A stretch of 64,000 nucleotides of DNA from Treponema socranskii subsp. paredis ATCC 35535 (GTDB lineage Bacteria; Spirochaetota; Spirochaetia; Treponematales; Treponemataceae). Positions 15,235 through 26,200 of the stretch are shown here, piece after piece. Positions within the stretch are counted from its first letter, which is position 1. Every line of letters starts with the position of its first letter. The DNA lies in assembly GCA_000413015.1 (NCBI GenBank), contig KE332515.1:1737339-1801338 (forward strand), read 5' to 3'. A program made the translations under genes and the position numbers. The notes under the pieces were generated by a model. It was not told the DNA's origin and searched no databases. It was given only the letters and a program-made list of their open reading frames with translations.

Positions 15235-17706
15235 CTACGTGTTTTTTGTATCGCCCTTACCCTCTTCATCGTCGGCAACACGGTCAATGCCGACCAGATA
15301 ATCCGGTGCATCCACTTTGACGACGGACACTCCGGTTGAAGATGCACCCTGCTCTTTGATATCGCCCGCTGCAACACGGAGCGTTTTTCCTTGACTCGTG
15401 ATACACAGCACTTCATCTCCGTCGGCGACGGCAAGGGCGCCGATTATTTCGCCGCGCTCTTCGGTATTGCCGTAGCACCGCTGGCCGCCGGTACCGCGTC
15501 CGTGCGATTTGAAATCTTCGGGATTGATGCGCTTACCGAAGCCTTTTTCGGTAACGAGCATGATGCTCTTACCCGCTTCCGCGCGCACGGCTGCCGCGAT
15601 TTCGTCTCCTTCGGCAAGTTTCATACCGCGCGTTCCGCGGCTCGCCCGTCCCATAGGCCGTACGTCGTCTTCCGATATACGGAGCGCTTTTCCTCGTCTC
15701 GAAACGAAAAATACGTCGTTTTTGCCCGCGGTCAAAATCGCACTGACGAGCTTGTCGCCGCCGTCGAGTTTGATCGCGATGACGCCCTTCGTCTTTGCGT
15801 TTGCAAAATCGCTGAGCGCGGTTTTTTTGACGACGCCGTTCGTCGTTGCCATAAGCACGTAATTGTCTCCGGCAAATTCTTTTACGGTCACCGTCGTCGT
15901 AATCTCTTCGTCGGCGGAAACGGCGAGCAGGCTTTTGATGTGCGAACCGCGGCTCATCTTCGACGCTTCGGGAATTTCGTGGACTTTTATCCAATACGCT
16001 TTTCCTTCGTTCGTGATAAACATGATGCAGTCATGCGTCGATGCGATAAAAATCTGATTGATGTAATCGTCTTCGACGAGGTTTGCGCTGAAGCTGCCCT
16101 TGCCGCCTCTCCCCTGACTTTTATACTGCGTCGCGGCAAGCCGCTTGATATAGCCGAGCTTTGAAACGAGGATAACGACGTCTTCCTGTTTGATCATGTC
16201 TTCGACGTTGATCTCTTCGATTTCATCCGCAACGATATCGGTACGGCGGTCGTCTCCGTATTTTTCGGCAAGTTCGTTCGTTTCCGTTTTGACAAGAGCG
16301 AGCAGCTTTTCGTGATGCGCAAGCAAATCGCGTAAGTGCGCAATGAGCGCTTCGAGTTCCGCAAGCTCTTTTTTCAAATCGTCGATTTCGAGATGTGTGA
16401 GGCGTTTCAACTGCATATCGACGATCGCCTGCGCCTGTACGTCATCGAAATCGAAACGTTTTTTGAGATTGTTTTTCGCACCTTCGGTATCGCGGCTCGC
16501 ACGGATTATTTTGATCACTTCGTCGATATTGTTTATCGCGACGATGAGCGCCTGCAAAATATGTTCTCGCGCGAGCGCTTTGTTGAGTTCGAACTGCGTA
16601 CGGCGCGTGACGACCTGATCGCGGTGTTCGACAAAATGCTGTACGAGCTGTTTGAGCGTGAGGATCTGAGGCCGACCGCCGACGAGCGCGAGATTGATGA
16701 CGCCGAAATTCGATTGAAGCGCCGTCTTCGTAAACAGCTGATTCAATACGATTTTCGTAATCGCGCCCCGCTTCAAATCGATGACGATCCTCATACCGGT
16801 GCGGTCGGAGCTTTCGTCGTTTATGCCGGTTATGCCGTCGATGTCTTTGTTGCGCGCAAGTTCGCCGATGCGTTCGCACAGCACTTTCGTATTTACACCG
16901 TAGGGCACTTCCGTAAAGATAATCGACTCTCGGCCGCCTTTCGAAGTTTCGATATTGAAACGGCCGCGCACGATTATTTTGCCGCGACCCGTTTTATACG
17001 CCTGTTTGATGCCGCCTCTCCCGAAGATAATGCCGCCGGTCGGAAAATCGGGGCCGCGCACGATTTTGCTCAATTCTTCTATCGTTATGTCGGGATTGTC
17101 GATATAGGCCGAGACGGCCGATGCGATTTCACGGAGATTGTGCGGCGGCATATTCGTCGCCATACCGACTGCGATGCCGGACGCACCGTTTACGAGCAGA
17201 TACGGCAGTTTCGACGGGAGTACGGTCGGCTCCTTTGCCGTTTCGTCAAAGTTCGGAACGAAATCGACTGTATCTTTGTCTATGTCCGCGACCATCTCTT
17301 CGGCAAGCTTTGCCATCTTCGCTTCGGTATAGCGGTATGCGGCGGCGGGGTCTCCGGCAATCGTACCGAAGTTTCCCTGAGGCGTAATCACCGGATAGCG
17401 CAGATAAAAATCCTGACCCAAGTGAACGATCGCATCGTAGACGGAAGCATCTCCGTGCGGGTGAAATTTACCGAGCACGTCTCCGACGATTTTTGCGCAC
17501 TTTCTCGTCGCGCCGCTGCTTCGAAGACCGAGTTCGTCCATCGCGTACAATATGCGGCGGTGAACGGGTTTTAATCCGTCGCGGACGTCGGGGAGCGCGC
17601 GGCTCGTGATGACCGACATCGAATAATCGATATACGCCTGTTTGACTTCCGCATCGATAGGAATCGGTATCAGCGTACCGCCTTCCGGTGTTTGTATCTC
17701 TTCCAT
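15235..17706 (-). CDS. gyrA: DNA gyrase subunit A
   Basis: 823 residues, full length. Landmarks: the ITSRALPDVRDGLKPVHRRI block, the catalytic Tyr126 in AYRYTEAKM, and six C-terminal beta-pinwheel repeats including the GyrA-box-like SQGRGGKGS. Gyrase introduces negative supercoils using the GyrA2GyrB2 tetramer. In the quinolone region the sequence is HGDASVYD: the residue equivalent to E. coli Ser83 is Ala87, while Asp91 (E. coli Asp87) is kept. AAGGA precedes the start. It lies 102 nt downstream of gyrB and is presumably co-transcribed with it. Confidence 0.98.
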   Translation of the reverse strand: MEEIQTPEGGTLIPIPIDAEVKQAYIDYSMSVITSRALPDVRDGLKPVHRRILYAMDELGLRSSGATRKCAKIVGDVLGKFHPHGDASVYDAIVHLGQDFYLRYPVITPQGNFGTIAGDPAAAYRYTEAKMAKLAEEMVADIDKDTVDFVPNFDETAKEPTVLPSKLPYLLVNGASGIAVGMATNMPPHNLREIASAVSAYIDNPDITIEELSKIVRGPDFPTGGIIFGRGGIKQAYKTGRGKIIVRGRFNIETSKGGRESIIFTEVPYGVNTKVLCERIGELARNKDIDGITGINDESSDRTGMRIVIDLKRGAITKIVLNQLFTKTALQSNFGVINLALVGGRPQILTLKQLVQHFVEHRDQVVTRRTQFELNKALAREHILQALIVAINNIDEVIKIIRASRDTEGAKNNLKKRFDFDDVQAQAIVDMQLKRLTHLEIDDLKKELAELEALIAHLRDLLAHHEKLLALVKTETNELAEKYGDDRRTDIVADEIEEINVEDMIKQEDVVILVSKLGYIKRLAATQYKSQGRGGKGSFSANLVEDDYINQIFIASTHDCIMFITNEGKAYWIKVHEIPEASKMSRGSHIKSLLAVSADEEITTTVTVKEFAGDNYVLMATTNGVVKKTALSDFANAKTKGVIAIKLDGGDKLVSAILTAGKNDVFFVSRRGKALRISEDDVRPMGRASRGTRGMKLAEGDEIAAAVRAEAGKSIMLVTEKGFGKRINPEDFKSHGRGTGGQRCYGNTEERGEIIGALAVADGDEVLCITSQGKTLRVAAGDIKEQGASSTGVSVVKVDAPDYLVGIDRVADDEEGKGDTKNT

Positions 17707-17808
17707 AATTGCAATCCTTATTGATTTTATCGGGTCATTACGCTTGCGTTTTGCCGCCGAAAGCTCGGGCTGCGAGCGATCGAGCCGGCGGATAACAAGC
17801 GCAAAACG

Positions 17809-19731
<1,923 letters not shown>

Positions 19732-19818
19732 TTACCTTTGATGATTTTCAGTATGTTTGTATATATTATAGAAAAAATTGATGTTTCAGTATAGTAAAAA
19801 AAGGGAAAAAAGTAAAGA

Positions 19819-20000
19819 ACACGAAAATCCGAGCAGTACGGAGGATTTTCGTGTGTCTCCTATCACAAAGCGCGCATAAACGTCGCGCTTTGTGTCCTCA
19901 TAAGGAATCACAGTCGGCTTTCATACCTTGTTATAACATCCGAATGGATGAGGTATGAAAGCCTCCGCACGGATAACAGAAAAACGCGTTGAGCGTTTTT
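19819..20000. repeat. Cluster of four inverted repeats between gyrB and msrAB
   Basis: Consecutive hairpins: ACACGAAAATCC (19819-19830) / 19843-19854; CACAAAGCGCG (19864-19874) / 19884-19894; GGCTTTCATACC (19916-19927) / 19952-19963, enclosing a nested CATCC-GAAT-GGATG; and AAAAACGC (19980-19987) / 19993-20000. Stem sequences differ but all arms are perfect. No gene is present in the 452-nt gap, which also holds a GC-rich dispersed repeat (20043-20128). Confidence 0.75.
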
Positions 20001-20042
20001 CGACTCCGGACTTATTCGAGCAAATCCGAGTATGTACAAAAA

Positions 20043-20128
20043 GCCTACGCCCGGCCGGAGCGGTGCCGCAGGCAGCCACCGGAGCGAGCGCAAGCGAGCG
20101 AGGAGGCCGAGCGTGAGTGAGCCGCGGA
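20043..20128 (+). repeat. GC-rich dispersed repeat, copy 2
   Basis: Starts GCCTACGCC and contains GGCAGCCACCGGAGCG and GAGCGTGAG in the same order as the minus strand of 11793-11872. Located directly downstream of msrAB. Confidence 0.6.
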
Positions 20129-20180
20129 GGACGGGCTCTTCCGATACGTGCCGTCCGAATTATTAAAGTTTTATACCGTT

Positions 20181-21254
20181 TTATTTTACATAAGGTATGT
20201 AATCGCCGTAGCCTTCTTTTTCCATGTCGTCATAAGGAATAAACTTGAGAGAAGCTCCGTTTATGCAGTAACGAAGTCCGCCGGCATCTTCCGGCCCGTC
20301 GTCGAACACGTGTCCCAAATGGGAGTCCCCCGTTCGGGAATGTACTTCGGTGCGCAGCATACCGAGACTCGTGTCTTTTTCGTAGCCGACGGCATCTGTC
20401 GTTATGGGTTTCGTAAAACTCGGCCAACCGCAGCCCGCATCGTATTTGTCGGTTGAAGAAAAAAGCGGCTTTCCCGTTACGATGTCGACGTAGATGCCTT
20501 TTTCATCGAAAGTGTCGTATTCGCTCGTATAGGGGCGTTCGGTCGCATGATGTTGCGTTACGTCGTATTGCAGCGGAGAAAGCTTTTTTTTGAGCGCGTC
20601 TTTTGTCGGTACCGCAAAACGGCTTTCATCGTACAGCGGTTTTTCCGCGAGGCGCAAATCGATGTGGCAATAGCCGCCGGGATTTTTATCGAGGTATTTT
20701 TGATGATAGTTTTCGGCGCGGATAAAATTTTTTAACGCACCCGTTTCAACAGCGAGCGGTGCGGAATATTTTTTTTGCATAAAATCCAAAAAATTTTGCA
20801 CGTCTCTTTCGTCCGATGCATCCGTATAGTAAATACCGGTGCGGTATTGGCGGCCCCTGTCGTTTCCCTGCCGATTGACGGAAATCGGGTCGATGATTCT
20901 GAAATAATGCGCAAGGAGTTCTTCCAATGTAATCGTCGCAGGATCGTAGACGATGCGGACGGTTTCCGCGTGATCGGTTTCGTCCAATTCGCGATACGTC
21001 GTTTTATCGGTTTTTCCGTTCGCATATCCCGTTTCGGTGAGCGCGACGCCGGGAAGCCGTTCGAAATAGGCTTCGACGCCCCAAAAACAACCGCCTGCAA
21101 GGTAGATTTCTTTTTCCATTATTTTTCCGCCCGGTTTTACAGTATTTTGAGCTTTTTTCAAAACAGTTCGTTCCTGCGATTTTACGCAAGACGCACACAA
21201 TACAAAAGCACATAAAAATGCACACAGCGTTTTAATATATTGTAATCGTTTCAT
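20181..21254 (-). CDS. msrAB: Bifunctional methionine sulfoxide reductase MsrA-MsrB, lipoprotein
   Basis: 357 residues. A signal peptide with lipobox LCASC (Cys24 region) indicates export and lipid anchoring. MsrA follows at about 47-200 with the catalytic [11 protein letters not shown]. MsrB occupies about 215-345 with CGWPSF and the redox RYCINGASL. It reduces both S- and R-methionine sulfoxide in the envelope, protecting secreted proteins from oxidants. The MsrA-then-MsrB order and lipidation fit treponemes and other host-associated bacteria. The Shine-Dalgarno sequence is weak. Confidence 0.95.
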   Translation of the reverse strand: MKRLQYIKTLCAFLCAFVLCASCVKSQERTVLKKAQNTVKPGGKIMEKEIYLAGGCFWGVEAYFERLPGVALTETGYANGKTDKTTYRELDETDHAETVRIVYDPATITLEELLAHYFRIIDPISVNRQGNDRGRQYRTGIYYTDASDERDVQNFLDFMQKKYSAPLAVETGALKNFIRAENYHQKYLDKNPGGYCHIDLRLAEKPLYDESRFAVPTKDALKKKLSPLQYDVTQHHATERPYTSEYDTFDEKGIYVDIVTGKPLFSSTDKYDAGCGWPSFTKPITTDAVGYEKDTSLGMLRTEVHSRTGDSHLGHVFDDGPEDAGGLRYCINGASLKFIPYDDMEKEGYGDYIPYVK

Positions 21255-21314
21255 ATCTGTTTTATAAATAAAAATATAAAATAATGGTTACAATCTAGAG
21301 AATAATCGTAGCAA

Positions 21315-21507
21315 AAATGTGTACACAGAAAACAAGCTTATAAATAAAACAAAAAAGGCGGAACACGAGGCAGCGGAACTGCCGCCGAGCCGCTCAGACC
21401 GATGGCAAGCAAACTTTTTTGATAAAAAAGTTTGCGCAGTCCGATTCTTATTACGGTCTGCCGCGGCGAACGGCAGGGCTGCTGCCGGGAGTGTAGCCGA
21501 TTTTTAC
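21315..21507 (+). repeat. Structured intergenic repeat, copy A
   Basis: About 190 bp shared with 27275-27499, both starting around AATGTRTACACAGAAAA and ending near CCGATTTTTAC or CCGAGTTTTAC. Stems: CAGACCG (21395-21401) / CGGTCTG (21454-21460); a 12-bp hairpin GCAAACTTTTTT (21409-21420) / AAAAAAGTTTGC (21424-21435); and CGGCAG-GGCTG-CTGCCG near the 3' end. Stem bases differ from copy B in a compensatory way. It lies about 70 nt upstream of the dnaA promoter. Confidence 0.8.
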
Positions 21508-21576
21508 ATTACATGCCATTTTTTAGAGAACACACTTTCCGGTACGGTTACAGCTGTTTATATGCCGTTTTAAAAA

Positions 21577-21606
21577 TTGACAGATACAAGATATTTAGTT
21601 TATAAT
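21577..21606 (+). promoter_or_regulatory. dnaA promoter
   Basis: TTGACA (21577-21582), 18-nt spacer, TATAAT (21601-21606): both boxes match consensus. The expected transcription start (21612-21615) coincides with the dnaA ATG. Confidence 0.85.
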
Positions 21607-21614
21607 TAATCTCT

Positions 21615-23015
21615 ATGCCCAATAATAACTATCGTGAAGTTTGGTTTTATGCAATGGATCAAATTCACGAAGAATATAAAAATGCAGGTCCTCAACAGGA
21701 AACGGAATTCAAACTTTGGTTCAATATGACTTATATTGAAGATACCGATAATACCATAACCGTATCCGTTCCGTCCGAATTTTTGTGGCAGACGATGCTC
21801 AAAAAAGGCAATATCGATAAAATCGCAAAAAAAATAGAATCTCTGACGGGTCAAAAAAATATAAAACTGCAGCACATCGTAAGCAACGAAAATATTGCGG
21901 AAACAGGACCCTCTCAAAACCCCGCTCCTCAAAAAAAGGACGACGAAAAAACCGTTTCAAATCTTACACAAAAAAAACATCCGCAGCTGAACGAAGCTTT
22001 TACGTTTGAAACATTCATACCCGGAGAAGATAACAGTTTTGCGTATAATGCGGCTCTCGCAGCGGCAAAAGAGCCGGGAAAAAGGTTCAACCCGCTTTTG
22101 CTTTACGGAGGCGTCGGACTCGGAAAAACGCATCTCATGCAGTCTATCGGAAATTATCTTTTTCAGCGCGATGAAAAATTGAAAATTTGCTATATTTCGG
22201 CGGAATCTTTTACAAACGAATTTATCTGGTCGATCGGCTTAAAAGCAAAAGAAATGGATAAATTCAAATCGAAATACAGAAATCTCGACGTACTGCTTAT
22301 AGACGACATTCACTTTTTGCAGGGAAAGGAAAAAGTACAGGAAGAATTGTTTTATACGTTCAATGCGCTTCGCGATAAAAACTCACAGCTCGTCTTTACG
22401 TGCGACCGTCCGGTAAAAGAAATGAAAGTGTTCAGCGAGCGTTTGCAAAGCCGCTTGTCGAACGGATTCAGCATCGATTTGAAATTGCCGTCGTACGAAA
22501 CGAGGCGCGCAATTTTATTAAATAAATTAAAACTGCTCGATAAACAAATTCCAGAAGACGTTATCGATTATATCGCAAAAAATATCGAAACGAATGTGCG
22601 CGATTTGGAATCCGCTTTGACGAAAATGACGGGCTATGCGGAATTGATTCAAAAACCGGTTACGATCGAAGTGGCTCAACAACAGCTGCGGGATATTTTT
22701 TCAAGTCCTTCGGCCGGAAATATTTCCATCGAAACGATTCAAAAAGTCGTCGCCGATATGTATGCGATATCGGTCGCGGATTTGAAAAGCAAAAAACGCG
22801 ATCAAAAATATGTTATCCCGCGTCAAATAGCCATGTACATTGCGCGTCAACTTACCGAATATTCTTTTACGGAAGTAGGAAGCGAATTCGGCGGACGAGA
22901 TCATTCGACGGTCATGCATTCGTACGATAAAATTTCATCGGAAATAAAAATCGATTCGTCGCTGGAAGCGAGAATTCAACTTTTGATGAGGGAAATCAAA
23001 GATTACAAAAAGTGA
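21615..23015 (+). CDS. dnaA: Chromosomal replication initiator DnaA
   Basis: 466 residues. Domain I/II covers about 1-125. The AAA+ core has Walker A GGVGLGKTHLMQ, Walker B LLIDDIHFL and sensor II region LQSRLSNG. Domain IV has the DnaA-box signature GGRDHSTVMHSYDKI. It melts oriC and loads the helicase. No Shine-Dalgarno sequence precedes the ATG, and the consensus promoter places transcription start at or within 3 nt of it, so translation from a leaderless or nearly leaderless mRNA is likely. The next in-frame ATG (residue 14) also lacks a ribosome site. Start of the plus-strand replication gene cluster. Confidence 0.98.
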   Translation: MPNNNYREVWFYAMDQIHEEYKNAGPQQETEFKLWFNMTYIEDTDNTITVSVPSEFLWQTMLKKGNIDKIAKKIESLTGQKNIKLQHIVSNENIAETGPSQNPAPQKKDDEKTVSNLTQKKHPQLNEAFTFETFIPGEDNSFAYNAALAAAKEPGKRFNPLLLYGGVGLGKTHLMQSIGNYLFQRDEKLKICYISAESFTNEFIWSIGLKAKEMDKFKSKYRNLDVLLIDDIHFLQGKEKVQEELFYTFNALRDKNSQLVFTCDRPVKEMKVFSERLQSRLSNGFSIDLKLPSYETRRAILLNKLKLLDKQIPEDVIDYIAKNIETNVRDLESALTKMTGYAELIQKPVTIEVAQQQLRDIFSSPSAGNISIETIQKVVADMYAISVADLKSKKRDQKYVIPRQIAMYIARQLTEYSFTEVGSEFGGRDHSTVMHSYDKISSEIKIDSSLEARIQLLMREIKDYKK

Positions 23016-23286
23016 ATAATGTGCTATAATGTTGTGGAAAAAACGCACGAAAAGGTATACAATGTGGAAATGTGTATAACATGTGGACGGAGAACATAAA
23101 GTTATATACAACATAAATCTCTATAGTATAATCAAATACATGAGATTTCCACAATTTACCCGGCCTTATTATTATGATGACTAAATTTATATATATAATA
23201 TAAATTTAAGAAGAAATATTTTGTGAACAAAAACGAATCTACGCAATAAAAACAATACTATTGCGTAATCGATACAGGAGCTTAAT
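23016..23286. other. dnaA-dnaN intergenic region, candidate oriC
   Basis: 271 AT-rich nt. A perfect inverse DnaA box TGTGTATAA (23071-23079) is surrounded by weaker matches (ATGTGGA-type motifs at 23061-23090, TTATATACA at 23102). A strongly AT-rich run (about 23166-23212) could serve as unwinding element. TATAAT at 23127-23132 may be a dnaN promoter -10. Position between dnaA and dnaN is the usual bacterial origin site. Confidence 0.55.
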
Positions 23287-24390
23287 ATGAAATTTTCTTT
23301 TGACAGAGATGCGATGATCAAAGAAATCGCGGTTGCTCAGGAAATCATTACGAACAAAAGCGCGATTTCTATTTTATCGAATATTTTTTTGAGCGCGGAA
23401 AAAAATACGCTTACGATAAAAGCTACCGATTCGTCGGTCGGCTTTTTAACAAAAATTCCGGTCGATGTACAGGAAGAAGGATCGACGACTGTGTACTGCG
23501 ATAAGTTTATGAGTATCCTTGCATCTTCGCCTCAGGGTGAAATAGAGTTCAAACAGGAAGACGTAAAAATAACGATTACGCCCGTCGCAAAAAAAATAAA
23601 ATTTCAGTTAAAGAGTATTGCAAGCGATAAATTTCCTGCGGTCAAACAGGCCGAAGATGTGCCCTTTTTCGATGTCGCGGCAAAAGATTTAAAAGCGATG
23701 ATTTCGCAGACTATATTTGCCGTTTCCGAAGACGCAAACCGCTATTTTATGACGGGCGTTTTTTTTACGAAAAAAGACGACGATTTGATTATGGTTTCGA
23801 CCGACGGCCGCCGTCTTTCGTATTCGGCGAAATCGATTGCACAGGGCATAAACAATTTTCCGTCGGCCATCGTTCCGATAAAAATATTGAGCTGTATTTT
23901 GAAACACGCAAGCGATGAAGGAAACGTTTCGGTTGCCGTCGTCGATAAATTGATTTATGTAAAGTTCGGTAATTACGAATTTTCGTCCGCTCTCCTTGAA
24001 GGACAATTTCCGAATTATCAAAAAGTCATTCCCGAAAAACAAAAGTTTTCATTCCAAGTTAATAAAAACGATTTGGATTCCGCTCTCAGGCGTACGACGA
24101 TCCTCATCGACAAAAAGGTGAGCCGGCTTTTGTTTAAAGTGTCGCCTGGAACGCTGACGCTCATTTCGCCTGAAACCGATTTGGGAACGGCGGTCGAAGA
24201 GATCCCGTGCAGATATGACGGCGAAGAAGTGACGATTGCACTCAACTATCTCTATGTCGCCGAGCCTATCAAAGCGATCGGCACGGAAAACATCGTTTTC
24301 GAATTTACCGAACCGATGAAAGCGATCACGATGAGAGCCGAACCGGCATCCGATTATTTTCACATCATCATGCCGATGAATCTCAACTGA
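23287..24390 (+). CDS. dnaN: DNA polymerase III beta subunit (sliding clamp)
   Basis: 367 residues in three clamp domains. Family-typical segments: LSNIFLSAEKNTLTIKATDS near residue 30, GRRLSYS near 180, and the C-terminal MRAEPASDYFHIIMPMNLN. The dimer encircles DNA and tethers the replicative polymerase. GATACAGGAG lies upstream as the ribosome site. The stop codon overlaps the recF start by one base (TGATG). Confidence 0.98.
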   Translation: MKFSFDRDAMIKEIAVAQEIITNKSAISILSNIFLSAEKNTLTIKATDSSVGFLTKIPVDVQEEGSTTVYCDKFMSILASSPQGEIEFKQEDVKITITPVAKKIKFQLKSIASDKFPAVKQAEDVPFFDVAAKDLKAMISQTIFAVSEDANRYFMTGVFFTKKDDDLIMVSTDGRRLSYSAKSIAQGINNFPSAIVPIKILSCILKHASDEGNVSVAVVDKLIYVKFGNYEFSSALLEGQFPNYQKVIPEKQKFSFQVNKNDLDSALRRTTILIDKKVSRLLFKVSPGTLTLISPETDLGTAVEEIPCRYDGEEVTIALNYLYVAEPIKAIGTENIVFEFTEPMKAITMRAEPASDYFHIIMPMNLN

Positions 24391-25553
24391 TGCCGTTTTT
24401 ATCGCTTGCAGTCGACAATTTTCGCAATTTGAAAAACGGCAGAATCGATTTTTCCGGAAAGGAAATCTATTTTGTCGGGACGAACGGGCAGGGGAAAACG
24501 AATATTCTCGAAGCGCTGTATTATTCCGCGTACGGTTCTTCGTTCCGCACTTATACCGATTCTCAAATCGTAAAAACGGGAGAAGAGGCCTTCTCGCTTC
24601 ACGCACTTTACAAACAGGAAAGCGGCAACGTTCAAAAAATCGACATACGCTGTGCGGACGGTGTCAAACGAATCGAAAAAAACGGCAAGCGCGTTCAGGA
24701 TCGAAAAGAATTGATAAATACGATCCCGTGCGTACTCTTTTGTCACGACGATATGCGCTTTGCGACCGGAGGACCCGAGCATCGCCGTTTTTTTCTCGAT
24801 CAATCGCTGACGATGTTCGATGCACTGTATATCGACGATCTGCGCAATTACAAAAAAATTTTAAAAAACCGCAATCAATTATTAAAAGACCGTTCCTACG
24901 AAATGCTCGACGTTTACGATATGCAGCTTGTACAGTGCGGACTTGAAGTACAAAAAAAACGTAAAACGGCGGTTTTTCAATTTAATCAGATTTTCGGAAA
25001 ATTATACGAAGCAGTCGCGGGTATAGACGGAGTGCGCATCGTCTATGTGCCGTCGTGGAAAGAAACGGAAGAGGGAGCGGGTATGCGTTTTCCTTTGCCG
25101 GAAGAAATAAGGGAGAAGCTTTCGGAAAAGCGCGATCGGGATAAAATGATGGAGACGACAATGAGCGGACCTCATCGCGACCGAATCGTTTTTATGCGCG
25201 GGGGAAATCAATTTATACCGACGGCGTCGACGGGACAGCAGCGGCTTACGGCGCTTTTACTTCGCGCATCGCAAGCCGTTTATTATACGAGAGTTACCGG
25301 AGTAAAGCCTGTTTTTTTGATGGACGATGTCATGCTCGAACTCGACCCCGACAAGCGGCAAAAAATGACGGCGATTTTACCCGACTACGATCAGCTTTTT
25401 TGCACGTTTTTACCGGGCGAGCCGTACGAACGCTATAAACGTTCGACGACGCGCATTTTCGGTATCGAAAACGGAGAATGGCACGAGATGCGGGAAGAAG
25501 AATCAAAAAGTTTTCCGCAAAGCAAAGAAGTATCGAATCGGCTGCGCGAATAA
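24390..25553 (+). CDS. recF: DNA replication and repair protein RecF
   Basis: 387 residues. SMC-like ATPase with Walker A GTNGQGKTNILEALYY near residue 30, signature region around STGQQRLTALLLR and Walker B PVFLMDDVMLELD. With RecO/RecR it loads RecA at gaps behind stalled forks. Translationally coupled to dnaN by a one-base overlap, as in many bacteria. Confidence 0.97.
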   Translation: MPFLSLAVDNFRNLKNGRIDFSGKEIYFVGTNGQGKTNILEALYYSAYGSSFRTYTDSQIVKTGEEAFSLHALYKQESGNVQKIDIRCADGVKRIEKNGKRVQDRKELINTIPCVLFCHDDMRFATGGPEHRRFFLDQSLTMFDALYIDDLRNYKKILKNRNQLLKDRSYEMLDVYDMQLVQCGLEVQKKRKTAVFQFNQIFGKLYEAVAGIDGVRIVYVPSWKETEEGAGMRFPLPEEIREKLSEKRDRDKMMETTMSGPHRDRIVFMRGGNQFIPTASTGQQRLTALLLRASQAVYYTRVTGVKPVFLMDDVMLELDPDKRQKMTAILPDYDQLFCTFLPGEPYERYKRSTTRIFGIENGEWHEMREEESKSFPQSKEVSNRLRE

Positions 25554-25570
25554 AATCGGCGGGAGCATAT

Positions 25571-26116
25571 ATGAATAACGGTGAACAAAATATCGTTTCC
25601 GCAGCGGATATGATAACGAGCGTATTTTCTAACCTCGACAAAAAAACGCTCGATCAAAGCGGAAAACTTATCGACACGTGGAAGCGCGTCGTGTCTAAAG
25701 TACGTTCTTCCGGCCGCGATTACGGCGATCAGCTTTGCGCTCATACGAATCCCGTACAGTTTGAAAAAGGCGTTTTACTTGTCGAAGCCGATCATCCGGG
25801 TTGGATTCAGATTTTGCAACTCTATTCGAAATTTATTTTGACCGGTTTACAGCGGGCCGCGCCGGAACTCGGCATAACGACGCTGTCGTTTAAGCTGAAA
25901 GGAAGCGGTGCGGAACTCTGCGGTAAAAGCTACGACGAACAAGTCGCCGAAGAGCGGCAAAAAATTGAAAAACGATATAAGAAGGCTTACGGGGAGCCGG
26001 AAAAAAATCAGGTGCGGAAAGGGCAGTCTCTTTCTTCCGAACTGCAGGCGAAATTCGATGCGCTGAAATTAAGTATGGAAAAAGCTGCGGAAACGGAAAA
26101 AGGCGAAGAACGATAA
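25571..26116 (+). CDS. dciA: DUF721 protein, DciA-type replicative helicase loader
   Basis: 181 residues from the ATG at 25571, with GGCGGGAG 5 nt upstream; a longer frame extends into recF but lacks a site. The N-terminal 100 residues match the DUF721/DciA fold: IDTWKRVVSKV and the block LLVEADHPGWIQILQLYS. The rest is charged and probably disordered. DciA recruits and loads the DnaB helicase in bacteria without DnaC/DnaI. It follows recF by 17 nt, the standard location. Confidence 0.88.
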   Translation: MNNGEQNIVSAADMITSVFSNLDKKTLDQSGKLIDTWKRVVSKVRSSGRDYGDQLCAHTNPVQFEKGVLLVEADHPGWIQILQLYSKFILTGLQRAAPELGITTLSFKLKGSGAELCGKSYDEQVAEERQKIEKRYKKAYGEPEKNQVRKGQSLSSELQAKFDALKLSMEKAAETEKGEER

Positions 26117-26200
26117 AAAAGCGTTTGCCTTTTTATTTTCGTGTTACAAGAATCGGGCAAGCAGTGAAGAGGCGCGTTGTAGACAAACTAAGAAGTACAA

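Noticed and set aside
16336-17574. 412-codon plus-strand ORF
   Set aside because: Antisense to gyrA; its length reflects codon-usage bias of gyrA, not a gene.
19908-20093. Short ORF between gyrB and msrAB
   Set aside because: Lies within hairpins and a dispersed repeat; no coding character.
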